Origin: Verrucomicrobiota bacterium
GTDB lineage: Bacteria; Verrucomicrobiota; Verrucomicrobiia; Limisphaerales; UBA11320
DNA: 64,000 nucleotides
Reading direction: 5' to 3'
Assembly: GCA_016199985.1 (NCBI GenBank)
Contig: JACQFQ010000046.1
Coordinates: 1 to 64,000 of the forward strand
Under the pieces are notes generated by a model that saw only the letters and a list, made by a program, of their open reading frames with translations, searched no databases and was not told the DNA's origin. Numbering within the stretch: the first letter of the stretch is position 1; the number at the start of each line of letters is the position of its first letter. This document shows positions 1-8,103 of this stretch, piece by piece. The translations under genes were made by a program, and so were the position numbers.

Positions 1-1
1 C

Positions 2-115
2 AGCCCCCTGCAGGACGCCGCCATCCACCAGATGTGCAACCTCCTAACTGAAACCGAAACGGTCTTTCCAACCACTCAACTCCGTCTCATCTATCGCCAA
101 GTCGGCTCATCCTGA
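2..115 (+). CDS. 3' end of a truncated, unidentified gene
   Basis: An open frame enters from the left edge and ends at a TGA at 113-115, giving the last 37 residues of a protein. The tail contains CNLLTETETVFPTTQLRLIY. It reads like the C-terminus of a transposase-type protein, but that is an impression from style and not an identification. The neighbourhood (a VapBC pair and a small orphan gene) is accessory in character, which fits a mobile-element remnant. The start and most of the gene lie outside the window, so no function is assigned. Confidence 0.3.
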   Translation, partial: SPLQDAAIHQMCNLLTETETVFPTTQLRLIYRQVGSS

Positions 116-127
116 TTCCAGCCCAGG

Positions 128-439
128 TCAGGATTTCTGAGGCTTAACCGGCGGTCGGTGTCGTCTCACCACCGAGTTCAGCTCCGCCTTTCGGAGCGAT
201 GGAATTGCATAGTCTCCCCGTCTGGCCCGCTCAATCATGCGGCCGATTTTCAAGAACAATGCCGTGCCGTTCTCACTCACTCTTTGAAAGTCACGAAGCG
301 AAGTCCCACTCAGATCATCGAGCGTGGACGCACCCAATCTTCGCAATGCCGACGCAAGCTCTCCGGACAGCGGCAGACTTGAAAGCCGCGGTCGTCGGAT
401 GCTCTCCGAGATGAAAAACTTCTGATTCGTTTTTGCCAC
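128..439 (-). CDS. small protein with RNA polymerase alpha-CTD-like helix-hairpin-helix fold
   Basis: A 103-residue protein. Residues of about 20-75 follow the pattern of the RNA polymerase alpha-subunit C-terminal domain: LPLS, then a hydrophobic helix, then LGASTLDDLSGTSLRDF, then a Gly-led helix ending LKIGRMIERA. The alpha-CTD has the same order (LxLSxRxxNxLxxxxIxTLxDL...G.xSLxEI). That domain binds DNA and proteins through helix-hairpin-helix motifs. The polymerase-assembly part of alpha is absent, so this is a stand-alone domain. It lies 30 bases from the vapC stop on the same strand, so it could be cotranscribed with vapBC. The role is unknown; a nucleic-acid-binding function is inferred from the fold pattern only. 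Confidence 0.5.
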   Translation of the reverse strand: MAKTNQKFFISESIRRPRLSSLPLSGELASALRRLGASTLDDLSGTSLRDFQRVSENGTALFLKIGRMIERARRGDYAIPSLRKAELNSVVRRHRPPVKPQKS

Positions 440-469
440 TGCTTCGCATGGGATTCTGCGGGAAATGTT

Positions 470-871
470 CTATTTGAGCCATGCTATTTTGACTTCCTTT
501 TCAAGCGGTTTGAATTCCGGATCGCCCGTGATGAGTTCGGCATTCTTTTCCTTCGCCAGCGCGGCGGCGAAGGCGTCGGCCAGACTGATTTTGAAGCGCG
601 CTTTGAAATCGGCGGCGGTGTCGGCCAGTGCGCGGGTCGTGGAATGAAAATCAATCGGCAGCCCCAGGAGAATGTTCGCGGCTTGTTCCCATGCTTCTGT
701 GCCGTTCTTCTTCACGATGGAGTATTTGACCTCAGCATAGTTCACGTCGGTCATGTGGAGCGGGCTGTCCTTCTTGCCAGCGGTGACGAGCAGGATTTCC
801 ATCGCCTCCGCGCCCGGCTCGTCGCGGAAGTAAGCGATGAGCGCGAAGCTGTCGAGCACCTTAGCGGGCAT
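470..871 (-). CDS. vapC: VapC-like PIN-domain ribonuclease toxin
   Basis: A 133-residue PIN-domain protein. It begins with AKVLDSFALIAYFRDEPGAE, which holds the first catalytic Asp and the hydrophobic strand typical of VapC. The acidic residues expected downstream are visible as YAEVKYSIV (Glu) near residue 46, LADAFAAALA near 97-106, and LITGDPEF near 114-121. PIN toxins of this type are Mg-dependent endoribonucleases that cleave tRNA or rRNA and are held inactive by VapB. The gene overlaps the upstream antitoxin gene by 11 bases, the normal arrangement for translational coupling in vapBC. The length is ordinary and no catalytic residue is obviously missing, so the toxin is probably intact. 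Confidence 0.85.
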   Translation of the reverse strand: MPAKVLDSFALIAYFRDEPGAEAMEILLVTAGKKDSPLHMTDVNYAEVKYSIVKKNGTEAWEQAANILLGLPIDFHSTTRALADTAADFKARFKISLADAFAAALAKEKNAELITGDPEFKPLEKEVKIAWLK

Positions 872-1136
872 GGCGTTCCTCCAGTTCCTGCTCCTGTTTC
901 TTGTGCTCAGCCCATTCGCCGGCCAGCGGTTTGTCGCCCGCCTTGCGCTTGAGGATGCCGCGTCCGTGTTTGATCAGCGCAGCAGTCACGGGCTTGAGGA
1001 GGATGCCATCCGCCGTGGCTTGCACCACGGCTTTCGTGCCATTCTCGATGTGAAATTGTTTTCGCAGCCAGGCGGGAATTACCACCTGACCCTTGGTCGT
1101 GAACCAGACGGAATCGGTTTTTGCTGACGTGCTCAT
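861..1136 (-). CDS. vapB: VapB-like AbrB/SpoVT-domain antitoxin
   Basis: A 91-residue protein whose first 50 residues form a SpoVT/AbrB swapped-hairpin DNA-binding domain: VWFTTKGQVVIPAWLRKQF, then a GTKAVVQATADGILLKPV strand pair. The charged helical tail (KKQEQELEERHAR) is the part that normally wraps around the PIN toxin. It is the first gene of the pair and overlaps vapC by 11 bases. By family knowledge it should repress its own promoter as a complex with VapC. The 64 bases upstream of the ATG (to about 1200) contain a TTGACG element on the minus strand that could be the -35 box, but I see no well-spaced -10, so no promoter is annotated. Confidence 0.85.
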   Translation of the reverse strand: MSTSAKTDSVWFTTKGQVVIPAWLRKQFHIENGTKAVVQATADGILLKPVTAALIKHGRGILKRKAGDKPLAGEWAEHKKQEQELEERHAR

Positions 1137-1703
1137 GATCCGGAAAGTAGGACATTGTGCAGCAAGTCCGTCAACAGCTTAAAAGTAAGATGTTGCAATG
1201 GAGGTAAGCATCACGCAAACCGCGGACTGGACGTGGCCATTACAAGTTCCTGGAATCGGAGTGTTGCGTTTGCGGTCGGGGACTGAATGTGACGTGGACT
1301 ATTCGCGGAAGTGGGTTGAGCGTGGTTTTGGACAAATGGCAGTGGTGATCAGTTTAGGGGCTGAACACGGACACGTTTGCCGAGAGGCCTCGAACTGGAC
1401 AATGCTACGGCCAGTTGGCCGGACTTTGCAGGACGTATTCCAGCCGCATCACGAAGACTGCGTTGGGAATTGCGTGGACGATTCGCCGGATGCTGCGCGG
1501 TCTGCCAACTAGACGCCAACTTAGACGCGGCGTGTCTGCCAAAAGGACCGTCACTTGGCCGCCGCGAATGCTCGCCGCACCTTCAGTCTCGTGACTTCCA
1601 TCAATCCAATTACTTGGGATTCAAAATCCACACTTCCTAAGCAGGGAAGGCGCGGCGAGCTACGGATTTGCCAAGCCGCGACAGCCTTGTTACAACGCTG
1701 CGC
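1137..1703. other. 567-base intergenic stretch with no convincing gene
   Basis: Two overlapping plus-strand frames exist between 1198 and 1640, but their translations have no recognisable domain, are Trp/Arg-rich and look random. The last 70 bases (about 1640-1700, AAGGCGCGGCGAGCTACGG and following) resemble a dispersed intergenic repeat more than coding sequence. They are read through by the upstream extension of the next gene. I see no tRNA, no terminator with a T-run and no clear promoter. Confidence 0.5.
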
Positions 1704-3041
1704 ATGACCAAGCCTTCTCTTCTCCGATCACGAAACCGACGCGACTTTCTGCGCGTTTCGCTCGCCGCTTCCATCGCGTTCCCCCTTGTCTCCTCGCGCA
1801 ATGTGCTGGGGGCGAACAAGCGGTTGAACATTGCCGCCATCGGCGCCGGAGGAAAGGGCGGGGTGGATATCGGGTATTGCAAGGCTGAGAACGTGGTCGC
1901 TCTCTGCGACGTCGACCAAAACAACGCGGCCGCCAGCTTCAAAGCCTTCCCCAACGCCAAACGCTTCAAGGATTTTCGGAAGATGCTCGAGGAGATGGGC
2001 TCCGGCATCGACGCCGTCACTGTTTCGACGCCGGATCACACTCACTTCCACGCCGCCGCGATGGCGATGAGCCTCGGCAAACACGTCTATGTCCAAAAGC
2101 CGCTCACGCACACGATCTGGGAGGCGCGACAGCTGACCCAGCTGGCCCGCAGGAAGCGCGTCGTCACGCAGATGGGCAATCAGGGACATTCCGAAGTGAG
2201 CTCGCGTCGTCTGGTGGAATTGATCAAGGGCGGCGTTCTGGGCGAGGTCAAGGAGGCGCATGTGTGGACGAATCGGCCCATCTGGCCCCAGGGGATGTCG
2301 CGCCCCAAGGAAGCGCCCGCGCCCGCGCATTTGGACTGGGATCTGTGGCTCGGGCCCGCGCCCTACCGCCCCTACCACGAAGGCTGCGTTCCGTTCAACT
2401 GGCGCGCGTTTTGGGATTTTGGAACCGGCGCGCTCGGCGACATGGGCTGCCACAACATGGACCTCGCGTTCTTCGCGCTCGATCTCCGCAATCCGAAGTG
2501 GGTCGAAGCGAACTCGTCCGGGTTGAATCCCGAGACCGCTCCCGCATGGTCGACGATCCGTTATCATTTCAACTCAGGCGGCCGTGACGGCATGGATCTC
2601 CACTGGTACGACGGCGGCAAGAAGCCCGATCCGGCGCTGGTGAAGGAGAAGTCGCTGCCGGAGAACGGGTGCATCCTGGTCGGCGCGCGCGACACTTTGT
2701 ATGTCCCGAGCTACTGGGGGCGCGGCAGCTTTATGTCGGGCGCGAAGATGGAGGACCACGCCCAGATCCCGCAGCGCTATCCCCGCCTCCCGGGCGCCGA
2801 CAAGGACAATGACGCCGCGCAGCACCAGGAGTGGATCCAGGCCTGCAAGGGCGAGGGGCGCACCCTGTCTCACTTCGGCTACGCGGGTCCGATGACCGAG
2901 GCGGTGTTGCTGGGAAACGTAGCGCTGCGCGCCGGCAAGCGCATCGAATGGGACGCCGCCGCGATGAAGGTCAAGAACGCCCCGGAGGCGAACCAGTTCA
3001 TCAAAACAGAGTATCGCAAGGGCTGGGAATCGCCGATCTGA
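1704..3041 (+). CDS. Tat-exported Gfo/Idh/MocA family oxidoreductase
   Basis: A 445-residue NAD(P)-dependent oxidoreductase. The N-terminus carries a twin-arginine signal (NRRDFLRVSLAASIAFPLVSS). The Rossmann fold follows (LNIAAIGAGGKGG, then ENVVALCDVDQ) with the family's VQKPLTH lysine motif near residue 140 and a C-terminal alpha/beta domain with conserved Trp and His (AFWDFGTGALGDMGCHNMD). Members act on sugars, inositols or other polyols, using a nucleotide cofactor loaded in the cytoplasm before Tat export. The start at 1704 is preferred because the in-frame ATG at 1668 adds 12 residues that lie in repeat-like intergenic DNA and would bury the Tat signal. Such Tat-Gfo proteins are abundant in Verrucomicrobiota and Planctomycetota. 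The substrate cannot be told from sequence. Confidence 0.85.
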   Translation: MTKPSLLRSRNRRDFLRVSLAASIAFPLVSSRNVLGANKRLNIAAIGAGGKGGVDIGYCKAENVVALCDVDQNNAAASFKAFPNAKRFKDFRKMLEEMGSGIDAVTVSTPDHTHFHAAAMAMSLGKHVYVQKPLTHTIWEARQLTQLARRKRVVTQMGNQGHSEVSSRRLVELIKGGVLGEVKEAHVWTNRPIWPQGMSRPKEAPAPAHLDWDLWLGPAPYRPYHEGCVPFNWRAFWDFGTGALGDMGCHNMDLAFFALDLRNPKWVEANSSGLNPETAPAWSTIRYHFNSGGRDGMDLHWYDGGKKPDPALVKEKSLPENGCILVGARDTLYVPSYWGRGSFMSGAKMEDHAQIPQRYPRLPGADKDNDAAQHQEWIQACKGEGRTLSHFGYAGPMTEAVLLGNVALRAGKRIEWDAAAMKVKNAPEANQFIKTEYRKGWESPI

Positions 3042-3079
3042 GCGCGTCGCGTGGCGCGTCGCCCGCGATTCGAGCGGCC

Positions 3080-4252
3080 TCAGCTCAGGCCGACTCCGCT
3101 GGAGCGCTTGGCGAGCTTGCGGCTGGTTTTGATCTTCGACACGGTGCCGGTCCGCAGATACTGCGATCGCACTTCGCTCAGGATCGCGTCGCGCCGGTCG
3201 AACAGGCGCTTCTGCTTCCGCGGCTTCACGCGGCTCAGCGCGTAGGCGGTGAGCAGCGGCATGGCGATGGTGCTGTCCGTGTAGCAAACGACGGAGTCGG
3301 GAAGCTTGTCCGGGTCCACCTTGCCCCAGCTGACCGCCTCGGCGGGCGTCGCCCCGCTCAGTCCGCCGGTGTCCGGGCGCGCGTCGGTGCATTGCAGGAA
3401 GTAGTCGTGCCCCTTCTCCCGAATTCCCATGACCTCCTGGATCTGGGGCTCTGTCTGCAGCATGAAGTTCTTGGGGCTGCCCCCGCCGAAGATCAGCACG
3501 CTGCTCGTGCGCCCGCTGGACTTCGCGTCGTAGACAATTCCGGCGGTCTGGTTCACGTCGCGGTTGACGTCGAACATCAGCGCGGAGCCCCGCATGGCCA
3601 TGGCGGCGACGTTCATTCCGATGGAGCTGTCGCCCGGGCTGCTGGTGAAAATCGGGATCCCGCACTGATACGCGGTCGCCAGCACGCTGCTGTCCTTCAA
3701 GCCGAGCTTTTTGCCTCGCGCGTCGACGTATCTGCCCAGGAGATAGTGGAACTCGTCCGTGCCCATCGCCCGCTGGAACTCCTCCCCTTGGATGACCTCC
3801 CGCACGAAGGCGTCGGTGTCGAGCAGCACGTTGTAATCAAACAGCACGTCGTAGATCCGAATCACGCCTTCGCGGTGCAGATGGACGTCGTCGAGAAACG
3901 GACTGCCGCGATGAAGCGCCATGTCGAGGCCGAAGTGCAGGTCGTGGTAGAGGTTGGCGCCGGTGGACACGATCCAGTCGACGAAGCCCGCTTTCATGAG
4001 CGGGATGAGGCAGCTCTTCCCGAGCCCGGCGGGGGTCAGCGCGCCGGTGAGGCTCATCCCGATCAAGCCGTCGTCCGGGAGCATCTTTCGGGCGAGAAGT
4101 TGGGCGGCCTCGCGGAGGCGTCCGCCGTTGTAGGCGAGCAGCGTTTCATCGACGAGCTCGGCGGCCGAGATATCGCGTCCGATCGCGAGCGGGTTGAGGC
4201 GAGGATAGGAGGCGAACTTTTTCGAAAGCGTATGCGCGGGTTTTTGGCTCAT
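3080..4252 (-). CDS. deoxyhypusine synthase-like protein (probable homospermidine synthase type)
   Basis: A 390-residue member of the deoxyhypusine synthase family. The active-site block [20 protein letters not shown] carries the lysine that in the eukaryotic enzyme forms the enzyme-butylamine intermediate (EAVSWGK). NAD-site segments include [17 protein letters not shown] and [17 protein letters not shown]. Eukaryotic and archaeal homologues transfer the aminobutyl group of spermidine to eIF5A. Bacteria lack that substrate, and bacterial homologues are thought to make homospermidine or a related polyamine, so that is the inferred role. The gene is convergent with the Gfo/Idh gene. Its upstream region (4253-4300) contains, on the minus strand, TTTGCCCACACTGCCCC, a leader motif also seen ahead of other genes here. 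No partner polyamine genes are adjacent. Confidence 0.8.
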   Translation of the reverse strand: MSQKPAHTLSKKFASYPRLNPLAIGRDISAAELVDETLLAYNGGRLREAAQLLARKMLPDDGLIGMSLTGALTPAGLGKSCLIPLMKAGFVDWIVSTGANLYHDLHFGLDMALHRGSPFLDDVHLHREGVIRIYDVLFDYNVLLDTDAFVREVIQGEEFQRAMGTDEFHYLLGRYVDARGKKLGLKDSSVLATAYQCGIPIFTSSPGDSSIGMNVAAMAMRGSALMFDVNRDVNQTAGIVYDAKSSGRTSSVLIFGGGSPKNFMLQTEPQIQEVMGIREKGHDYFLQCTDARPDTGGLSGATPAEAVSWGKVDPDKLPDSVVCYTDSTIAMPLLTAYALSRVKPRKQKRLFDRRDAILSEVRSQYLRTGTVSKIKTSRKLAKRSSGVGLS

Positions 4253-4319
4253 AAATCAAGCGTTCGGGGCAGTGTGGGCAAACCAACGCGCGCTGAGAAG
4301 AAAAAGTCCGCTTTACTGC

Positions 4320-4349
4320 TTGCTGGCCCCAGCCCCGTCGGTCTTAATT
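4320..4349 (+). promoter_or_regulatory. candidate sigma-70 promoter for the SRP RNA
   Basis: TTGCTG at 4320-4325 and TTAATT at 4344-4349 are separated by 18 bases and sit just upstream of the predicted 5' end of the SRP RNA at about 4362. The boxes are imperfect. Their position relative to an RNA gene with a well-defined end is the main support. Confidence 0.4.
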
Positions 4350-4361
4350 CGACCGCTTTTC

Positions 4362-4454
4362 GCCAGGGCCCATGGAATGGGGACTTACGAACCCCGCCAG
4401 GGCAGGAATGCAGCAACGGTAGTTTGCTCTCCATCCGCCGTGGTCACCCTGGCC
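4362..4454 (+). ncRNA. ffs: signal recognition particle RNA, small (4.5S-like) form
   Basis: This stretch folds as a bacterial small SRP RNA. The outer stem GCCAGGG (4362-4368) pairs with CCCTGGC (4447-4453). The middle carries the conserved helix-8 signature CCGCCAGGGC...GCAGCAACGG with a GGAA tetraloop at 4405-4408 closed by GCA (4402-4404) and TGC (4409-4411). A run of Ts (CCTTTTTA) follows the closing stem and can act as the terminator. The RNA binds Ffh and directs signal-peptide-bearing ribosomes to the membrane. It lies about 100 bases upstream of dnaX, the same neighbourhood as in Bacillus (scr-dnaX-yaaK-recR), which supports the call independently. The exact 5' end is inferred from the stem. 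Confidence 0.88.
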
Positions 4455-4557
4455 TTTTTATTTGGTTTGAACCTTTTCTCGACGGCCCCGGGTCGGACAC
4501 GCGCCTCCCGATCGCGGCGCCCCGGCGGGTTTCGGAGAACAACAGAACGGCAGGCTC

Positions 4558-6399
4558 ATGTCATATCAGGTCATCGCGCGAAAATATCGCCCGCAGCGAT
4601 TTGCCGACGTTGTGGGGCAGGAACACGTCACGCAGACGTTGTCCAACGCCATCCTGCAAAACCGGATCGCCCACGCGTACCTATTTTGCGGCCCGCGCGG
4701 CACGGGCAAGACCACCATCGCGCGCATCTTCGCCAAATGCCTGAACTGCACCGGCGGCCCCAAGGTGGACTTCGACGACGCCGATTCCCGCTGCGTTGAG
4801 ATCACCGAGGGACGCGCCCTCGACGTTTTTGAGATCGACGGCGCCAGCAACAACGGCGTCGAGCAGGTCCGCGAGCTGCGCGACACCGTCCGCTTCGCCC
4901 CGGCCTCGTCGCGATTCAAGATCTACATCATCGACGAGGTCCACATGCTCACCACGGCGGCGTTCAACGCGCTGCTCAAAACCCTCGAAGAGCCGCCGGC
5001 GCATGTGAAGTTCCTTTTCGCCACCACCGACCCTGAGAAAGTTCTGGCCACCATCCTCTCCCGCTGCCAGCGCTTCGACCTGCGACGCATCCCGGTCGCC
5101 CTGATCGTGCGCCACCTCGCGCAGATCAGCGCGCAGGAGAAGGTGCAGGTCAGCGAAGCCGCCCTGCACGCGATTGCGCGCGGCGCCGACGGCGGGATGC
5201 GCGACGCCGAGTCCGCCCTCGATCAGCTGATCAGCTTCTGCGGGACGAAGATCGAGGAGGACGATGTGCTGTCGATGTTCGGGCTCACATCCCACGCCCA
5301 GGTGCTGGGCATCGCGATGAGCATCCTGCGGGGCGACGCCGCCGGGATCCTGCGCGAGCTCGACACGCTGGCCCGCCACGGAAAGGACCTGACGCGCCTT
5401 CTCGCCGACGTCATTGGCCATTTCCGGAATCTCCTCGTCTATCGTGTTTCCGGCGGCGATCTGGGCCTTCTCGAGGTTTCTGAAACCGAGGCGGCGTCCT
5501 TGAAAGAGCACTCGGAGGCGGCGCAGTCGGACGCGCTCACGCGGATCCTGGAAATCCTATCGGAGTCCGAGGGGCGGATGCGGGAGTCCACTTCGAAGAA
5601 GATCTTTGTGGAGATCGCCTTTTTCAAGGCCATGCAGGCGCGAAACGCCGTCGGCCTCGACGCGGTTTTGAAACAGCTGAAGGAGCTGCGCTCAGGCGCT
5701 CCGACCGTGGAAGCGGCCGCTCGTGTGGCGCCGGCCACAACCGTGGCGACCGCGACGCCTGCGACCTCCTCTCGCGCCCCGCAGCCAACCGGTCCCTCGC
5801 TCGCCCGCGCGGCCGCGTCGCCCGTCGTCGCTTCCGCCGAGAGGGCGTCATCTTCCTCGCCGGCTCCCGCGTCCCCGGCGCCGCAGCCCGCCCCGTCCGC
5901 GCCGGACTCCCTGGACACTTTGTGGACCCAGCTGCTCGAGGGGGTGGGACGCGTCAGCCAGTTCACGCGGAGCTACCTCATCGAGGCGTTCCCTGTTTCC
6001 CTCACCGGCCAGATCTTCACCATCGGATTTGATCCGGAGTTCGCCGGTCATATTGACCTCGTGAACAACACGAAGAACGTTGAGCTGATTCAAACCAAGC
6101 TGAGGGAGCTCGGGCGCCCGGGCTGTTTTGTGAAGTTTATCCAGGCGGAAGCGCCCGCGTTGCGGACCCAGGCGTCGGCGTCGCCGCCTGCCCCGTCGCT
6201 TGCCGCGGCCGCGGCCGCTCCGAAACCTGCGCCCGCCGCGGCCTCGGCCCTGAGCGTCGCCGCCGCCAGGAAGTCCGCTTCCGCAGCCCCTGAGTCCGCG
6301 GCGCCCGTGAAGCTGGACCCCTCCGAGTTCAAGAACGACCCCTTGATCCAGAAGGCGCTCGAGATTTTTCGAGGCCGAATTGTCGAAGTGCGTTCCTGA
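4558..6399 (+). CDS. dnaX: DNA polymerase III subunit gamma/tau
   Basis: A 613-residue clamp-loader subunit. Residues 1-220 form the AAA+ module with Walker A (CGPRGTGKTTIARIFAKC, from residue 44), Walker B/DExH (IYIIDEVHMLTTAAFNALLK) and sensor 1 (LFATTDPEKVLATILSRCQRFDL). The collar domain follows to about 360. Residues of about 385-450 and 545-600 are Ala/Pro/Ser-rich linkers flanking a tau-type C-terminal domain. The zinc site is unusual: of the four cysteines in the E. coli family pattern only C64 and C79 remain, and positions 73 and 76 are Asp. I saw no A-rich slippery heptamer, so a gamma/tau frameshift is not supported. It leads a dnaX-ybaB-recR operon downstream of the SRP RNA. Confidence 0.95.
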   Translation: MSYQVIARKYRPQRFADVVGQEHVTQTLSNAILQNRIAHAYLFCGPRGTGKTTIARIFAKCLNCTGGPKVDFDDADSRCVEITEGRALDVFEIDGASNNGVEQVRELRDTVRFAPASSRFKIYIIDEVHMLTTAAFNALLKTLEEPPAHVKFLFATTDPEKVLATILSRCQRFDLRRIPVALIVRHLAQISAQEKVQVSEAALHAIARGADGGMRDAESALDQLISFCGTKIEEDDVLSMFGLTSHAQVLGIAMSILRGDAAGILRELDTLARHGKDLTRLLADVIGHFRNLLVYRVSGGDLGLLEVSETEAASLKEHSEAAQSDALTRILEILSESEGRMRESTSKKIFVEIAFFKAMQARNAVGLDAVLKQLKELRSGAPTVEAAARVAPATTVATATPATSSRAPQPTGPSLARAAASPVVASAERASSSSPAPASPAPQPAPSAPDSLDTLWTQLLEGVGRVSQFTRSYLIEAFPVSLTGQIFTIGFDPEFAGHIDLVNNTKNVELIQTKLRELGRPGCFVKFIQAEAPALRTQASASPPAPSLAAAAAAPKPAPAAASALSVAAARKSASAAPESAAPVKLDPSEFKNDPLIQKALEIFRGRIVEVRS

Positions 6400-6456
6400 C
6401 GCCGTTCAGGATTTCGCCAACGACCCCGCGTCACCCAACCCTCACAGCAGAACGAT

Positions 6457-6768
6457 ATGTCCAACTACGGAAAGATGATGAAGCAGGCCGCCCGCATGCA
6501 GCAACAGATCGCGGAGGCGCAGGCGAACGTTCTCAAACTGACCGCCGAAGGCGCCAGCGGGGGCGGCGCCGTCAAGGTGGTGGCTCGCGGCGACAGCTCC
6601 ATCGCTTCGATCAAGATCGATCCCCAGGTCTTCGCTGGCGGGGACGCCTCGATGCTTGAGGACATGGTGTTGTCCGCGTCGAATCAGGCGCTCGACAAGG
6701 TGCGCGAGCTCGCGAACGCCGAGATGAGCAAGGCCACCGCCGGCATCAGCATTCCGGGATTGATGTAG
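6457..6768 (+). CDS. ybaB: YbaB/EbfC nucleoid-associated protein
   Basis: A 103-residue protein with the full family outline: an N-terminal amphipathic helix (YGKMMKQAARMQQQIAEAQANV), a central beta-sheet with GGAVKVVARGDSSIASIKIDPQV, and a C-terminal helix (LEDMVLSASNQALDKVRELANAEMSK) ending in a Gly-rich tail. Family members form dimers, bind DNA and are associated with the nucleoid. The gene sits between dnaX and recR, the conserved order across bacteria, 57 bases after dnaX and 22 bases before recR. There is no strong Shine-Dalgarno sequence before the ATG (AGCAGAACGAT). Confidence 0.93.
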   Translation: MSNYGKMMKQAARMQQQIAEAQANVLKLTAEGASGGGAVKVVARGDSSIASIKIDPQVFAGGDASMLEDMVLSASNQALDKVRELANAEMSKATAGISIPGLM

Positions 6769-6790
6769 GCCCCTCGCACCGCCAGATATC

Positions 6791-7393
6791 GTGTCCTTTC
6801 TTCCCGAAGCCCTGACCGCCTTGCAATCCGATCTCAGCAAGCTCCCGGGCATTGGCCCTCGATCCGCGGAGCGGCTGGCGTTGCATCTGGTGCAATCGGA
6901 CGCGGGCTCCGTCCGGCGTCTCGCCGAGCTGATGGTGGCGGCCCGGGAGAAAGTCCGGACCTGCGCTGTTTGCGGCTCGCTGACGGAGGCGAGCCCCTGC
7001 GGGCTGTGCACGCACCCGAACCGCGACGGCTCGCTGGTCTGCGTCGTGGAGCGGCCCGTGGACATTCTGTGGCTGGAGAAGGCCGGCAACTTCCGCGGGA
7101 AATATCATGTGCTCGGCGGTCGCATCTCTCCCATCAATGGCGTCGGGCCTGAGGATCTGCGGATTGAGGAGCTGGAGCGACGCCTGGGCGTCGAGCCGAT
7201 CCGCGAGCTGGTCCTGGCGTTGGCGACCGATGTCGAAGGCGACGCCACGAGCCACTATCTGGCTCGCCGGATGGCCGCTCACGGGGTGAAGGTCACGCGG
7301 ATCGCGCACGGGCTTCCGGCGGGCGCCGGACTGGAGTTCGCCGACGAGTTGACACTGAGTCGCGCGCTGGACGGCCGGCGCGAGATGAGTTGA
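6791..7393 (+). CDS. recR: recombination mediator RecR
   Basis: A 200-residue RecR starting at GTG. The order of domains is complete: helix-hairpin-helix (LPGIGPRSAERLALHL, residues of about 18-33), a four-cysteine zinc finger (CAVCGSLTEASPCGLC), a Toprim domain (VCVVERPVDILWLEKAGNF...LGGRISPINGVGP) and a C-terminal Walker-B-like segment (HGVKVTRIAHGLPAGAGLEF). With RecO, and sometimes RecF, it loads RecA onto SSB-coated gaps. It closes the dnaX-ybaB-recR group; the HAD gene starts 20 bases later and may be cotranscribed. Confidence 0.95.
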   Translation: MSFLPEALTALQSDLSKLPGIGPRSAERLALHLVQSDAGSVRRLAELMVAAREKVRTCAVCGSLTEASPCGLCTHPNRDGSLVCVVERPVDILWLEKAGNFRGKYHVLGGRISPINGVGPEDLRIEELERRLGVEPIRELVLALATDVEGDATSHYLARRMAAHGVKVTRIAHGLPAGAGLEFADELTLSRALDGRREMS

Positions 7394-7412
7394 GAATTTT
7401 GGCATCCAGCCG

Positions 7413-8078
7413 ATGAATAAGGAAGTGCACGTTGTGGCGTCGAAAGAAGCTCCGCTCAAATCCGCCGTTCAGGCTCCCAAGGTCGTGGTTTTCGATCTGG
7501 GGAAAGTGCTCCTGGATTTCGACTACTCGATCGCGTGCCGCCGATTCGCCGAGAAGTCGCGAGTCTCCCCGGAGGAGGCGCATCATCTCCTCCACAACAC
7601 GACTCTCCTCTACAACTTTGAAACGGGCCAGCTGACGTCCCGCCAGTTCTACGAGCGGATGCAGGAGGGCTCGGGGTTCTTCGGCGACGAGCGGGAGTTC
7701 CAAACGATCTTTCAGGAGATCTTCACGCCAATTCCCGAGATGATCAGCCTTCACGCGACTTTGCGCGCGCAGGGGATCCCCACCTTCATCTTCTCGAACA
7801 CGAACGACATCGCCATCGAATACATCCGGGAGCGCTTCTCGTTCTTCTCGCTCTTCGACAACTACGTGCTGTCCTACCAGCACGGCGCCATGAAGCCCCA
7901 GCCCAAGCTGTACGAAGTGGTGGAGAAGACCGTGGGATGCCGTGGGGCGAAGATTCTGTACATCGACGATCGCCCGGAGAACATCGAGGCCGGCGCGCGA
8001 CGCGGATGGCAGGTCATCCTCCAGGAGCATCCCGACCGCACCCTCGACCAAGTCAAGGCCCGCGGACTGCTCGCCTAG
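7413..8078 (+). CDS. HAD-superfamily hydrolase, YihX-like subgroup IA
   Basis: A 221-residue haloacid-dehalogenase fold protein. Motif I is VVVFDLGKVLLDFD, where the second Asp is replaced by Gly, as in the YihX/epoxide-hydrolase-N-like branch. A helical cap follows, then motif II (IFSNTN), the motif III lysine in YQHGAMKPQPKLYE, and motif IV (ILYIDDRPENIEAGARRGW). The whole family pattern is intact. Enzymes of this branch dephosphorylate sugar phosphates such as glucose-1-phosphate, but the substrate here is unknown. It begins 20 bases after recR and faces an oppositely oriented gene, so it is probably the last gene of the dnaX operon. There is no clear ribosome binding site. Confidence 0.85.
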   Translation: MNKEVHVVASKEAPLKSAVQAPKVVVFDLGKVLLDFDYSIACRRFAEKSRVSPEEAHHLLHNTTLLYNFETGQLTSRQFYERMQEGSGFFGDEREFQTIFQEIFTPIPEMISLHATLRAQGIPTFIFSNTNDIAIEYIRERFSFFSLFDNYVLSYQHGAMKPQPKLYEVVEKTVGCRGAKILYIDDRPENIEAGARRGWQVILQEHPDRTLDQVKARGLLA

Positions 8079-8103
8079 CATCCGCGCGGCGCGGATCCTG
8101 ATC

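Noticed and set aside
1-115. Complete insertion sequence at the left edge
   Set aside because: Only a 37-codon 3' end is visible, and no inverted repeat or target duplication can be checked inside the window.
1198-1640. Two plus-strand frames between vapB and the Gfo/Idh gene
   Set aside because: They show no recognisable family, random-looking composition and no ribosome binding site.
4558-6399. Programmed frameshift in dnaX giving a gamma product
   Set aside because: I looked for an A-rich slippery heptamer followed by a hairpin near the end of the AAA+/collar region and did not see one.
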